A stretch of DNA of 64,000 nucleotides from Hoeflea_A sp965228785. GTDB lineage: Bacteria; Pseudomonadota; Alphaproteobacteria; Rhizobiales; Rhizobiaceae. Below are positions 10,044 through 19,162 of this stretch, piece after piece. Position numbers and translations under genes: made by a program. Each line of letters starts with the position of its first letter. Within the stretch, counting starts at the first letter, position 1. Under the pieces are notes generated by a model, which was given only the letters and a program-made list of their open reading frames with translations, had not been told where the DNA came from and ran no database searches. Where the stretch lies: assembly GCA_965228785.1 (NCBI GenBank), contig CBDDIF010000001.1:2542001-2606000 (forward strand), read 5' to 3'.

Positions 10044-11513
10044 TCAGGCCGAGAACTCCGGCCTCCAGTCATCGCCCCAAGCATCCTTCCATAGCTTTTC
10101 GTAGGTCACGTTTGACTTGGCCGTGCCGCCGCGCCAGAGGTTATATTCCGGTGCGGAATAGGTGTCGAAGAAGGACGTGATCCGGCCGCGCAGTTCGGCA
10201 GCCTTGTCTGACAATTCTGGCACGTCGATGAGGTTCGATTTTTCCAGCGGATCGTCGGTCAGACGATACATTTCATCTTGCATCGGATAGGAGCCGGAGC
10301 CCTCAAAGCGCATTGCGTAGAGCCACTCGGGGGTGCGGATCGCACGGGTTTCTTCCTGTTCGTAGAAGACTGCACCGGCCCCCGGCATCGGCTCCCCGTT
10401 CAGGGCAGGCGCAAGGCTACGGGCACTGCTGGCGAGGCTCGGTCGAGCGTCGTCCGCACCAACCAAGGCTGCCAGCGTGGGAAACAGATCGATCTGGCTC
10501 ACAAGTTCGTCGCATGGGTCGTTATCGGCGACGGGCCCTCCAGCGACAATCAGCGGAATGTGGTAGGAGGGGCGATGCGCGCTTGCCGGAAAAGCAGCGG
10601 CACCGTGTCCCCAAACACCGTTATGACCGAGTGAGAACCCGTGATCGGCCGTATAGATCACGATGGTATCCCGGTCGAGCCGGAGCCTTTCGAGCGCCGC
10701 CAGGATTCGTCCGACGCCGTCATCGATCAGGCTAACCTGGGCAAAATAGTTACGCAGCGATTCCACGTTGTTCGGTAACAGCAACGGACCCTTGAACTGC
10801 TCGCGCAGGCCGCCTTCGGCAACGCGCAGGCCGAACCTTTCGAGGACTTCGCTCGAAAGCCCCTCGCGCGGGATCGAGTGCATGTCGGCGTCGTCGTAAA
10901 GATCTGCAAAGGTGACATCGGCTCGCCCTTTGATCGCCGGCCAATGCCCGTACGGACCGTTGTAGGGGATGAAGGCGAAGAACGGTTCGTCCTGCCCGGT
11001 CTGGTGTTCCAGGAACTCGATGGTCTTGTCCGTGAAGAAGTCGACTGTATGGCCGGCAAAGCGATAACGCTTCTCCTGATCGATCACGTCGTTGTCGTAG
11101 AAGCTTGTCGTGTGACCGTGGGGGAAAGTGACCCAGTGATCAAAAGCAAGCTGGGGAACGAACGGCACTCCAAGATGGAATTTGCCGATCAGTGCCGTCG
11201 CATAGCCCGCTTGTTTGATGATGGTGGGCATGTTGGCGAAATCGCCGATCGCCGACCAGTTCTTCGGCCAGCGGTCCATCAGCCTGTCGTCGAGCCAATT
11301 GTGAATGCCATGCTGGCTCGGCATCAGTCCGGTCAGGACCGACGCGCGGCAAGGCGAGCACATGGCATTGGCACAGAACGCGTTCTGAAACCGGACCCCA
11401 CGGTCCGCCAACCGATCGAGATGCGGTGTGCGGACTTCATCATTTCCATAACACCCCAGCAGATCCGCTGGCTGGTTATCGGACATGAAGAGCAAAATGT
11501 TTGGGCGTTTCAT
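10044..11513 (-). CDS. Sulfatase of the alkaline phosphatase superfamily (formylglycine type)
   Basis: A 489-residue S1-type sulfatase that would cleave a sulfate (or phosphonate/phosphate) ester. The N-terminus has the metal-binding PNILLFMSDN with the Asp ligand. The CSPCRAS motif near residue 52 is the C-x-P-x-R signature that is turned into the catalytic formylglycine. IGKFHLG and YTADHGFSLGHNG carry further catalytic and calcium ligands. No signal peptide is seen, so it is probably cytoplasmic and its substrate must be imported. It is transcribed away from the MarR and TRAP genes across a region with three repeated operator-like boxes. Confidence 0.9.
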   Translation of the reverse strand: MKRPNILLFMSDNQPADLLGCYGNDEVRTPHLDRLADRGVRFQNAFCANAMCSPCRASVLTGLMPSQHGIHNWLDDRLMDRWPKNWSAIGDFANMPTIIKQAGYATALIGKFHLGVPFVPQLAFDHWVTFPHGHTTSFYDNDVIDQEKRYRFAGHTVDFFTDKTIEFLEHQTGQDEPFFAFIPYNGPYGHWPAIKGRADVTFADLYDDADMHSIPREGLSSEVLERFGLRVAEGGLREQFKGPLLLPNNVESLRNYFAQVSLIDDGVGRILAALERLRLDRDTIVIYTADHGFSLGHNGVWGHGAAAFPASAHRPSYHIPLIVAGGPVADNDPCDELVSQIDLFPTLAALVGADDARPSLASSARSLAPALNGEPMPGAGAVFYEQEETRAIRTPEWLYAMRFEGSGSYPMQDEMYRLTDDPLEKSNLIDVPELSDKAAELRGRITSFFDTYSAPEYNLWRGGTAKSNVTYEKLWKDAWGDDWRPEFSA

Positions 11514-11566
11514 CGGCTTCGCTCCCAGAGGCGCAGGTCGGCACGATCATCGATCTTTGTTGCATC

Positions 11567-11612
11567 TGCCATATATTGCAGTTGCCATATATTGCATATG
11601 CCAATATAGTGC
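11567..11612. promoter_or_regulatory. Triple 16-bp-spaced operator candidate
   Basis: Three near-identical, near-palindromic 14-mers lie at 11567 (TGCCATATATTGCA), 11583 (identical) and 11599 (TGCCAATATAGTGC). They start exactly 16 bases apart, between a divergent sulfatase and a MarR gene. This is the layout expected for a self-regulating MarR operator that also controls the sulfatase and the downstream TRAP genes. Confidence 0.6.
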
Positions 11613-11647
11613 GTGGCCAGTCAAGGGACTGATCGGGAGGACGGATC

Positions 11648-12175
11648 TTGCACGCGGCATTCATACCGCCGGAACAGATCGACAATTTCATCATCCTTCG
11701 TGCTCGCTCGTTTACGAGCAAGATGCGGCGCGTCGTGACACGCGACGTGTTGCAGGATGAGAACCTGCCCATTCTGGAGTGGCAGCTGCTGTTTTCAGTT
11801 GCGCGCTTCGGCAGCTGCCATCTGGCCTACATCACCAGGCGCACATCCATCGATCCGGCCCACGGAAGCAGGGCCGCAGCCGCGCTTGAAAGAAAAGGCC
11901 TGATAACTCGGCAGGAAGATCCGGCGAACAAGCGGCGCAAATTGATTTCACTGACACCAAGCGGGATCGAGTGTTTTGAACGAATATGGCCGCGGGCAAG
12001 GCAAACCCTGAAACAGGTAACCGACCAACTAAGTCCTGATGACTTTGAGGAACTCAAGCGCCTCCTGGATCTGCTCAGCGCCGCGGCGGAACGACTGGTC
12101 GATCCTGACACGCCACGCAAAACACCATCCAAATCAGCCAAGGAGAATGAAGCAGCAACAGCGCACGCGGATTAA
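11648..12175 (+). CDS. MarR-family transcriptional regulator
   Basis: A 175-residue winged-helix regulator. The MarR fold is seen in ILEWQLLFSVARFGSCHLAY, the recognition-helix part DPAHGSRAAAALERKGLI, and the wing RQEDPANKRRKLISLTPSG. A C-terminal tail rich in Lys, Thr and Ala is extra. The start is a TTG at 11648, supported by GGGAGG seven bases upstream; there is no better ATG. It likely senses the island's substrate or a product and binds the three boxes at 11567-11612. Confidence 0.87.
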   Translation: MHAAFIPPEQIDNFIILRARSFTSKMRRVVTRDVLQDENLPILEWQLLFSVARFGSCHLAYITRRTSIDPAHGSRAAAALERKGLITRQEDPANKRRKLISLTPSGIECFERIWPRARQTLKQVTDQLSPDDFEELKRLLDLLSAAAERLVDPDTPRKTPSKSAKENEAATAHAD

Positions 12176-12235
12176 CCGACGTGCGTGGCGCTGCGCGTGA
12201 ACGATAGGAACGGTTTCAATATAAGGGAGGTACCA

Positions 12236-13282
12236 ATGAAGCCAATGAAACTGATGGCGGCCGCAGCCGTCGCAACCTTGATGACGACCGGCGCGTTTGC
12301 GCAGGTCAACCTGACGGCGGAGACCGCGAGCCCCGGTGGCGCCACGCATCTGTCGCCTGCCCATCTGACCGAGATTGCCGGAACGAAGGGCATCGCCAGT
12401 ATCCAACTGACCGATGGCCAGACGCTGACCAATTCCATTCAGAACGTCGCTGAAGGCAAGACCGACATCGCCGGAACGCCGTACATTCTTCCGTTCCTGA
12501 TGAGCCGGGGCGTTGGTCCCTACGGCTCGCTTGGCAAGGAAAAAGGTGCTGAACTGGCCTCGAACCTGCGCGCCATCAACCCGTTCACGCTCGGCATTTT
12601 CTTTCTCTATGCCTACGACGCCAAGGGTGTCGACGGCTGGGACGATCTGAAGGGTCGCAAGATCTATAACGGACCGCCACGCGGCGGTGCCCTGACCAAC
12701 GCCCGCAGCATGATCCAGATCGTGGCCGGTCTGAAGGACGGCGAAGATTATGAAGGTCTGCAGGTCAACTGGGGGCAGGGCGCATCGTTGGTCACCAGCG
12801 GCGAACCGGATGCCATTGTCCTGCCGGAGCTTTTCCCGGGAAGCCGGCTGACGTCGGTCACCGCGGCCGGAAAAATGACCGGTTGGTCCATGCCCAAGGA
12901 AGCGTATGAAAGCGACGCGATGCAGAAGTATATGAAGGCACCGGGCAGCGCGCCGTTCACCATGAAACTCGCCGATCTCGAAGCCAAGATGGGCGACGAC
13001 TGGACGTTCGTATCGGAAGACGACACCTTCCGTGCTTTCGCGACGATTGGCGGGAACGTCGTGCACAAGGACATGGATGAACAACTGGTCTATGACCTTG
13101 TCACCGCTTACATCGCAACGCTCGATGACCTGAAGGCCAAGGCTCCCTACGGCGACACCGTTGGTTTCGACGATCCGATGCAGGGAATGTGCGGCGCAAA
13201 CCCGGTCAAGTATCATCCCGGCGCCGCAAAAGCGTGGCGTGACGCCGGCTATGAGATCGACGACTGCGCATTGGCCAACTAG
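12236..13282 (+). CDS. TAXI-type TRAP transporter solute-binding protein
   Basis: A 348-residue periplasmic solute-binding protein. A signal peptide (MKPMKLMAAAAVATLMTTGA, cut near AFA-QV) is followed by a periplasmic binding fold. QTLTNSIQNVAEGKTDIAGT, GRKIYNGPPRGGALTNARSM and PDAIVLPELFPGSRL are features consistent with the TAXI family. It would capture a ligand in the periplasm for the fused permease encoded next. GGGAGG five bases ahead of the ATG at 12236 fixes the start over an open frame from 12185. Sequence similarity does not reveal the ligand; the neighbouring sulfatases suggest a sulfated organic compound. Confidence 0.85.
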   Translation: MKPMKLMAAAAVATLMTTGAFAQVNLTAETASPGGATHLSPAHLTEIAGTKGIASIQLTDGQTLTNSIQNVAEGKTDIAGTPYILPFLMSRGVGPYGSLGKEKGAELASNLRAINPFTLGIFFLYAYDAKGVDGWDDLKGRKIYNGPPRGGALTNARSMIQIVAGLKDGEDYEGLQVNWGQGASLVTSGEPDAIVLPELFPGSRLTSVTAAGKMTGWSMPKEAYESDAMQKYMKAPGSAPFTMKLADLEAKMGDDWTFVSEDDTFRAFATIGGNVVHKDMDEQLVYDLVTAYIATLDDLKAKAPYGDTVGFDDPMQGMCGANPVKYHPGAAKAWRDAGYEIDDCALAN

Positions 13283-13361
13283 GCCGCTTGTGAGTTGACA
13301 ATTCGGGCGCCGTCGTCTTCCTGGCGGCGCCCGGCACGCTGCTTCAGATTTCAGGTGAGCC

Positions 13362-15698
13362 ATGTCTGAGACACCGGACCGCGAGACCAGTGCGCCTTCG
13401 CTTCAAAACAGGGCTGTTTATCTGCTGGCCTTGATCTTCGTCTTTATGGGCGTGGTCAACAGCACACCGCTGATTCCGGGATGGGATGACTTCTGGCGCG
13501 GCATTACCGGTGTCGAGGATCTGAAGACCCACGCCTTCTCCACCGAATGGTTCTATCCCATCGTCTTTTTCATCATGATGGCGATTGTCGCGCTGAAACA
13601 CTCCATGTGGCGCGAATGGCGAGGCACGCCACGGGCCTGGTTCGGCGCTTTCATGGACATCGCCCTGGTCGTGTCGGCTGCGGCAATTTCACTGACCTAT
13701 CTGATTGAAATCGACAGCGTGTGCCTGATCGACTCGTTTACCGGCGAGCGGGCGCGCATCATGGCGGAAACGCTGAAAGCCGAAATCGAATTTGCCGAAA
13801 CCATGGGCCTGCCCATCCCGGATACGGTGGAAGATCCCAAATGCGTCGCCACCACCGGCGTCTGGCTGGTGCTTATCGTGGGCGCATCGATCCTGGTGTT
13901 CCTCGGCTACAACGTCAAAGTCTGGGGCCTGCCGCTGGTTCTGGTCTCCATCGTCATCGCGCTCTACACCATCGCAACCGTACTGGTCTGGTATTTCCAT
14001 GGTCCCGAAGACATCAACAAATACCTGATGACCAAACTCGGCGGCGAGCCTCGAACGTTCCTCGACGGCGTGCCCAATGTGCACGATGCCCTGGTGAACA
14101 ATGCCTCCGGTATTCTTGGTCGCTTCATGAACGTCATCATGAATGTTGTCTTTCCTTACATCATTCTGGGTGCGCTTTTCGGCAAATCCGCCGGCGGTCA
14201 AACACTGATCAAGCTGGCCTTCCGCTGGACGCGTCATCTTCGCGGCGGTCCGGCGCATGCGGCGATCGTCAGCTCGGCGATGTTTGGAACGATCTCCGGC
14301 GGCCCGGTGGTGAATGTCCTGTCCACAGGCGTCCTGACCATTCCGATGATGATCAAGCGCGGATTTTCCAAGGTGTTTGCCGGCGGCATGGAGGCTGCCG
14401 CGTCCTCGGGCGGATCGATCATGCCACCTGTTATGGGGGTCGCTGCCTTCATCCTGGCCGCGATGACGGGTGTGCCCTATCGGGACGTCATCGTCGCTGC
14501 AGCGCTGCCGGCGGTTGCCTATTTCCTGTGTCTGTTTCTCAGCGCGTCTTTCCAGTCGCGCAAACAGGGCATCGAGGCATTCGGGAAGCTGACCGACGAG
14601 ATGCGGGTGAGCGGGCAGGACATTCTGCACCTGTGCCAGATCGTTTTGCCGATCCTTTTGATCCTCGCCCTGCTTTTGACGCCCAAGGACATGGTCGGCT
14701 GCGGTTTCACAGGCTGGCTGTTTGGAGCGGATGCCGTTCTGCAGGGCGACCGTTGTTCGGTCAAATCGCTGCCCTGGATCCTGCAGGTCTACCAGAATGC
14801 AGCCGGTGATGCCGGTGCGACCGGTTGGTGGGCGGCGGCCCTGGTGATGGTTCTGTTGTTCCTGGACAAGGAGTTCCGGGCAAAGCCGCGCAAGGTGCTC
14901 GATGCATTGGCTGAGTCCGGAATCACCATCGCGACGCTCTACCTCATGCTTCTCGCGGTCACCGTGATCGATGTGTGCCTGAACTTCACGGGACTTTCGA
15001 AGTTTGTGGCGATCGACGTTCTGCGCTTTCTGCTGGCACTCGATCTTGGTGGCGGCGGCTCGGCGCTGTTCCAGTTCTTTGCCCTGGCAATCACAATGGC
15101 ACTGGCCATTCTGCTCGGTATGGGCATGCCGGCTGTTCCGGCCTATATCAACGTAGCCCTGCTTATGGGACCGCTGCTGGTCGGCCTGGGCATCGCGACC
15201 TTCACGGCCCATATGTTCATCTTCTACTTTGCCATTGCCTCGGCCATCACGCCGCCAGTGGCTCTTGCCGCCTTCGCGGCGTCGACGATCACCAAAGCCG
15301 AGCCCATGGCCACCGGTTTCAGTGCGGTTCGTTCCGGCATCGTCATGTTCGCTATTCCATTCGTTTTCGCGTTCTACCCGGAGCTCCTATTGGTAGATCA
15401 GGCTTTGATCGATCCGTCCAACCCGTCCGGAGGGGCTTTGCCCGGCTACGAAAACGGCGTGCAGATCGGGGCGCTCTTGTGGTTGCTCGTCCGTCTCGTG
15501 CTGGCGCTCTATCTCGTTGCAAGCGCACTTGCGGCTTATGACGCGCGACCGTTGTCTTTCATGTGGATCGTCATTCGCCTGGCAACGGCTGTCGCGGTAC
15601 TGATGCGTCCCGAGCTTGTCCAGTTTGCGGCCATCGCTATCGCCCTCGCGATTTTGGGTTGGCACCACGTGGGTGCTCGCCGTATGCAGCACGCATAA
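13362..15698 (+). CDS. TRAP transporter fused permease (4TM + 12TM)
   Basis: A 778-residue membrane protein fusing the small and large TRAP membrane subunits, the form that partners TAXI binding proteins. The N-terminal third has several hydrophobic helices (YLLALIFVFMGVVNSTPLIP onward). The large-subunit core has SAMFGTISGGPVVNVLSTGV, SSGGSIMPPVMGVAAFILAA and GMGMPAVPAYINVALL, which carry the conserved Gly-rich helix breaks. TRAP systems use a sodium or proton gradient, not ATP. It follows the binding-protein gene by 79 bases and is presumably in the same operon. Confidence 0.93.
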   Translation: MSETPDRETSAPSLQNRAVYLLALIFVFMGVVNSTPLIPGWDDFWRGITGVEDLKTHAFSTEWFYPIVFFIMMAIVALKHSMWREWRGTPRAWFGAFMDIALVVSAAAISLTYLIEIDSVCLIDSFTGERARIMAETLKAEIEFAETMGLPIPDTVEDPKCVATTGVWLVLIVGASILVFLGYNVKVWGLPLVLVSIVIALYTIATVLVWYFHGPEDINKYLMTKLGGEPRTFLDGVPNVHDALVNNASGILGRFMNVIMNVVFPYIILGALFGKSAGGQTLIKLAFRWTRHLRGGPAHAAIVSSAMFGTISGGPVVNVLSTGVLTIPMMIKRGFSKVFAGGMEAAASSGGSIMPPVMGVAAFILAAMTGVPYRDVIVAAALPAVAYFLCLFLSASFQSRKQGIEAFGKLTDEMRVSGQDILHLCQIVLPILLILALLLTPKDMVGCGFTGWLFGADAVLQGDRCSVKSLPWILQVYQNAAGDAGATGWWAAALVMVLLFLDKEFRAKPRKVLDALAESGITIATLYLMLLAVTVIDVCLNFTGLSKFVAIDVLRFLLALDLGGGGSALFQFFALAITMALAILLGMGMPAVPAYINVALLMGPLLVGLGIATFTAHMFIFYFAIASAITPPVALAAFAASTITKAEPMATGFSAVRSGIVMFAIPFVFAFYPELLLVDQALIDPSNPSGGALPGYENGVQIGALLWLLVRLVLALYLVASALAAYDARPLSFMWIVIRLATAVAVLMRPELVQFAAIAIALAILGWHHVGARRMQHA

Positions 15699-15706
15699 AC
15701 ACCTGT

Positions 15707-15734
15707 GGTGCTGTGGGCACCTCCGGCTTTTTTT
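15707..15734 (+). terminator. Weak hairpin with T-run after the TRAP permease
   Basis: GGTGC and GCACC pair around TGTGG, and seven T residues follow after a 6-base gap. The stem is short, so partial termination or attenuation before the second sulfatase is all that can be proposed. Confidence 0.3.
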
Positions 15735-15762
15735 AATGCGACCTGAGCACCAAAGAGGCATA

Positions 15763-17325
15763 ATGACCCAACGCCCCAACATCCTGTTTCTGATTTCCGA
15801 CCAACAGCGCGCCGATTGGCTGGGTTGTTACGGCCACCCGGTGTTGAAGACGCCTAACATCGACCGGATTGCGGTGCGGGGGATGCGGTTCGAAAATTTC
15901 CAGGTCGCGTCGCCGGTCTGCATGCCGAACCGCGCAACGCTGCTGACCGGGCGTTATCCGAGCCTGCACGGACTGCGCTACAATGGCTGCGTTCTGCCGG
16001 AAAACGCCAATACGTTCGTCGATCTGCTGGCAGGAGCCGGTTACCACACGGCTGCTATCGGCAAGAGCCACCTGCAGCCTTTCACTGGCATGCCGCCGAC
16101 CAACAAAAGTGCTGAAGAGGTTGCATCCATGCCAGAGGCCTGGCGTCGCGGCCCGGCCACCTACCGCGATGAAGAGCCGGACAGCTACAATTCCGAAAAT
16201 CGATACGCGATCAAGACGCCTTATTACGGCTACCAGCATGTGGACATGGTGACCAATCACGGGGATCGTTGCGGGGGGCACTACCGGCAATGGTTTCGCG
16301 AAAACGTTCCGAATTGGCAGGTCTTGCAGGATCCGCAGAACGAACTCCCGCACAATTATTCCTGTCCGCAGGCGTACCGGACACCAATTCCCGAAGACCT
16401 CTACCCGACGGCCTACATTCGTGACCGCGCGATTGACTACATTTCGTCACGGGCCGCGGAGGATGACCCCTTCTTTGCCTTTGTCAGCTTTCCGGATCCG
16501 CACCACCCGTTCAATCCGCCGGGCAAATACTGGGATATGTACAATCCCGACGATTTCGAGATTTCTCTGCCCTACGAGGCACATCAGAATCCTACGCCTC
16601 CGATGCGTTGGCTTCATGAGAATTGGAAGCATAGTGGCGGTCAGATGACGCCACAGACCGCAATGATGCTGGGTGATCAGCAGCTCAAGGAAGCCATGGC
16701 GCTGACCGCCGGCATGATGGCTTTTGTCGACGATGCCGTCGGCGAAATTATCGATGCCCTCGAGCAGAGCGGGCAGTTGGAAAACACCGTAATTTGCTAC
16801 ACCGCGGATCACGGCGATTATCTCGGCGATTTCAACATGCTTCTAAAGGGCGCGTTGCCGTTTCGCAGCATCACCCGCGTCCCCTTCATCTGGTCTGATC
16901 CGGATCGGCGGACCGCCTCGAGCAGCGATGCGCTGTGCTCCACGGTAGACCTTGCAGCAACCATCCTGGAACGCGCGGGGTTGCAGCCATTCAACGGAAA
17001 TCAGGGGCAGAGCTTTCTTCCCGTCACACAGGGCGCCGAAGGACCGCGCTCGGAGGTGTTGATCGAGTACAATGACAGCAGCACGCGCCTCGGCTTCGAT
17101 GAGCCCGCTCGCGTTAGAACTTTGCTGACGAAGGAGTGGAAATACACCGTGTACCGCGATCAGCCCTGGGGCGAGCTCTACGACGTCAGAAACGACCTCC
17201 ACGAAACCCACAATCTGTGGGACAGCCCGGAACACCAAAATATCCGAGCGCATCTGGCAGAACGGCTCAACCATCATCTGATCGCGCAAATGGATGAAAG
17301 TCCACATGCGGATCGCGCTGCCTGA
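15763..17325 (+). CDS. Second formylglycine-type sulfatase
   Basis: A 520-residue S1-type sulfatase. The metal-binding N-terminus is PNILFLISDQQRADWLGCYG. The activation motif CMPNRAT (C-x-P-x-R, near residue 55) would be modified to formylglycine. IGKSHLQP and CYTADHGDYLGDFNML contribute the remaining active-site residues. There is no signal peptide, as in the sulfatase at 10044, so it should act on imported substrate. The ATG at 15763 was preferred to an open frame from 15616 because the family start is here and AAGAGG lies just upstream. It sits in the TRAP operon and precedes an amidohydrolase. Confidence 0.92.
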   Translation: MTQRPNILFLISDQQRADWLGCYGHPVLKTPNIDRIAVRGMRFENFQVASPVCMPNRATLLTGRYPSLHGLRYNGCVLPENANTFVDLLAGAGYHTAAIGKSHLQPFTGMPPTNKSAEEVASMPEAWRRGPATYRDEEPDSYNSENRYAIKTPYYGYQHVDMVTNHGDRCGGHYRQWFRENVPNWQVLQDPQNELPHNYSCPQAYRTPIPEDLYPTAYIRDRAIDYISSRAAEDDPFFAFVSFPDPHHPFNPPGKYWDMYNPDDFEISLPYEAHQNPTPPMRWLHENWKHSGGQMTPQTAMMLGDQQLKEAMALTAGMMAFVDDAVGEIIDALEQSGQLENTVICYTADHGDYLGDFNMLLKGALPFRSITRVPFIWSDPDRRTASSSDALCSTVDLAATILERAGLQPFNGNQGQSFLPVTQGAEGPRSEVLIEYNDSSTRLGFDEPARVRTLLTKEWKYTVYRDQPWGELYDVRNDLHETHNLWDSPEHQNIRAHLAERLNHHLIAQMDESPHADRAA

Positions 17326-17381
17326 GTAGGCCTTGCGCCTCAAAAACCTCGGGTCTCCCAACAGGAAACACGGATACCTCG

Positions 17382-19031
17382 ATGCCACAAGCGGATGAGA
17401 TCTGGACCGGCGGAACCATTCTGACGATGGACGGGGCCAACCCGCGAGCCGAAGCTCTCGCGGTCAAGAATGGTCGCTTGATTGCAGTCGGCAGCGCCTC
17501 CGACGTTCTAAACCTGTCAGGCCCCGGCACGAAGATCCATGATTTATCCGGTCGTTTCGTCATGCCGGGTTTGGTGGAAAGCCATACGCATGCGCTTTGG
17601 GGTGCCTGCCGAACTCTCTTTGATATCTATGTGGGTTTCGATGCCGGCCTGTCCGATTTGCTCGAAGCGGTTAGAGAGCGTTGCGACAGGAACGCCACGG
17701 ATCAGGTTGTCTATGGCGGCCCATGGCGCCCGGCGATGCGCGCCGAAATGGGCGCAAACCCGCGTGAATTGCTGGACGCGATTTCGACCCGGCACGCGAT
17801 TGTCCTGCATGATGCCAGCCAGCATATCCTCTGGTGCAACTCACGCGCCCTCGAGCTCGCCGGCATCGGGCCAGAAACAGGGGACATCGCCGGCGGTGTC
17901 ATCGAGCGCGATCCGGCCACCGGCGCGCCGAACGGAATTCTGGCCGAAACCGCCAGTGCGCCGGCTCGTGCGCTTGTCAGCCGCAGCGAGACGCAATTGC
18001 AACAGGCTGTTCGCGAAGCGGTCGGGTATTTCAACCGGCTGGGCTTTACCGCGTTCAAGGAGCCCATGGCCTTCGAAGAGGAACTTCACACCTATCAGGC
18101 GGCCGACAAGCGGGGCGAGCTCACGTTGCATACGGCCGCCCATATCGTCCATTCAAGCCCGCTCGGCGGTGACACCGTGCCCTATGATCGGATGGACGAA
18201 TTGCGCCGTCGTTATGCAAGCGACAATGTCCGCCTCGACTTCGCGAAGCTGTTTCTTGATGGCGTAGCACCAGGCTATACGGCCTCATTTATCGAGCCCT
18301 ATCTGGCGGAAAGTGGCTACGACGTTTCATCGCACGATCCCGATTCTACCCTTCTCATCCCACCGGATGAACTCAACGGGATGCTGATCGAGCTCGACCG
18401 GCGACGCTATACCGTCAAGATGCACGCGGTTGGCGACAATGCGATTCGCAAAGGCCTCGACGCTATCGAAGCTGCACGAACGGCCAACGGGCAAAGCGGA
18501 TTGCGCCATGAAATCGCGCATTCGAACTATGTTTCCGACTCGGATCTGACTCGCTTTCGCGCGTTAGGGGCGGTGGCCGAGCTATCCCCAAAAATGTGGT
18601 TTCCCAATCCGGGGACAGCGGTTCAGATAGCCTTGCTGGGCCGTGACCGGGTTCAGAAAAATCATCGCATCTCTGATCTTCTCAAGGCCGAGGCCGAAAT
18701 GATCTATGGGTCGGACTGGCCGGCGGCCGCTCCGGACGCGAATCCCTGGACCGGGTTATCGGGCATGCTGACACGCCGCAGCGCGGATCCGGCCTATCCC
18801 GGTGAGCTGGCACCGGAGCAGGCCATTTCCTTGTTCGCCGCATTGCCGATCTTCACCATAAACGGCGCCCGGGCACTCGGAATGGAAGAAGAGACCGGCT
18901 CGTTGAAGGCGGGAAAGTGGGCTGATTTCGTGATCCTGGACGAGTTTCTGCCGGACATTGCGCCCGAAGAGATCGCCGCAATCCGCCCGCACGCGACCAT
19001 CTGGAAGGGCCGTGTTGTGCAGGCCGCCTGA
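17382..19031 (+). CDS. Amidohydrolase family 3 (YtcJ-like)
   Basis: A 549-residue metal-dependent hydrolase of the amidohydrolase superfamily. The beta-sandwich N-terminus (IWTGGTILTMDG) leads to the metal motif VESHTHALWG. Further metal and catalytic positions are KMHAVGDNAI, RHEIAHSN and MIYGSDWPAAAPDANPW with the final Asp. Relatives hydrolyse N-acyl or cyclic amide bonds; the substrate cannot be assigned. Its place after a sulfatase and TRAP transporter suggests it acts on the same imported molecule once the sulfate is removed. It is probably cytoplasmic, with no signal peptide seen. Confidence 0.88.
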   Translation: MPQADEIWTGGTILTMDGANPRAEALAVKNGRLIAVGSASDVLNLSGPGTKIHDLSGRFVMPGLVESHTHALWGACRTLFDIYVGFDAGLSDLLEAVRERCDRNATDQVVYGGPWRPAMRAEMGANPRELLDAISTRHAIVLHDASQHILWCNSRALELAGIGPETGDIAGGVIERDPATGAPNGILAETASAPARALVSRSETQLQQAVREAVGYFNRLGFTAFKEPMAFEEELHTYQAADKRGELTLHTAAHIVHSSPLGGDTVPYDRMDELRRRYASDNVRLDFAKLFLDGVAPGYTASFIEPYLAESGYDVSSHDPDSTLLIPPDELNGMLIELDRRRYTVKMHAVGDNAIRKGLDAIEAARTANGQSGLRHEIAHSNYVSDSDLTRFRALGAVAELSPKMWFPNPGTAVQIALLGRDRVQKNHRISDLLKAEAEMIYGSDWPAAAPDANPWTGLSGMLTRRSADPAYPGELAPEQAISLFAALPIFTINGARALGMEEETGSLKAGKWADFVILDEFLPDIAPEEIAAIRPHATIWKGRVVQAA

Positions 19032-19162
19032 CTTGCACGGCATTGAGCACGGTCGTGGGTGACGGGCTGAGTGAAGCCGATCTGCAGCCATCAAATGATC
19101 CAAACTTATCGCCCCTTGCTCTAAGGTCCGGCTGTTTGGAATCGCCGATGGAGGGATTGCGT

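Noticed and set aside
11567..11612. Three evenly spaced repeats that could suggest a mini CRISPR array
   Set aside because: Units are 14 bases with 2-base gaps, far from the repeat and spacer lengths of CRISPR, and lie in a divergent promoter region.
13689..15212. A 507-codon minus-strand open frame opposite the TRAP permease
   Set aside because: Its Arg/Gln/His-rich product has no family features, and the plus strand encodes a clear fused permease.
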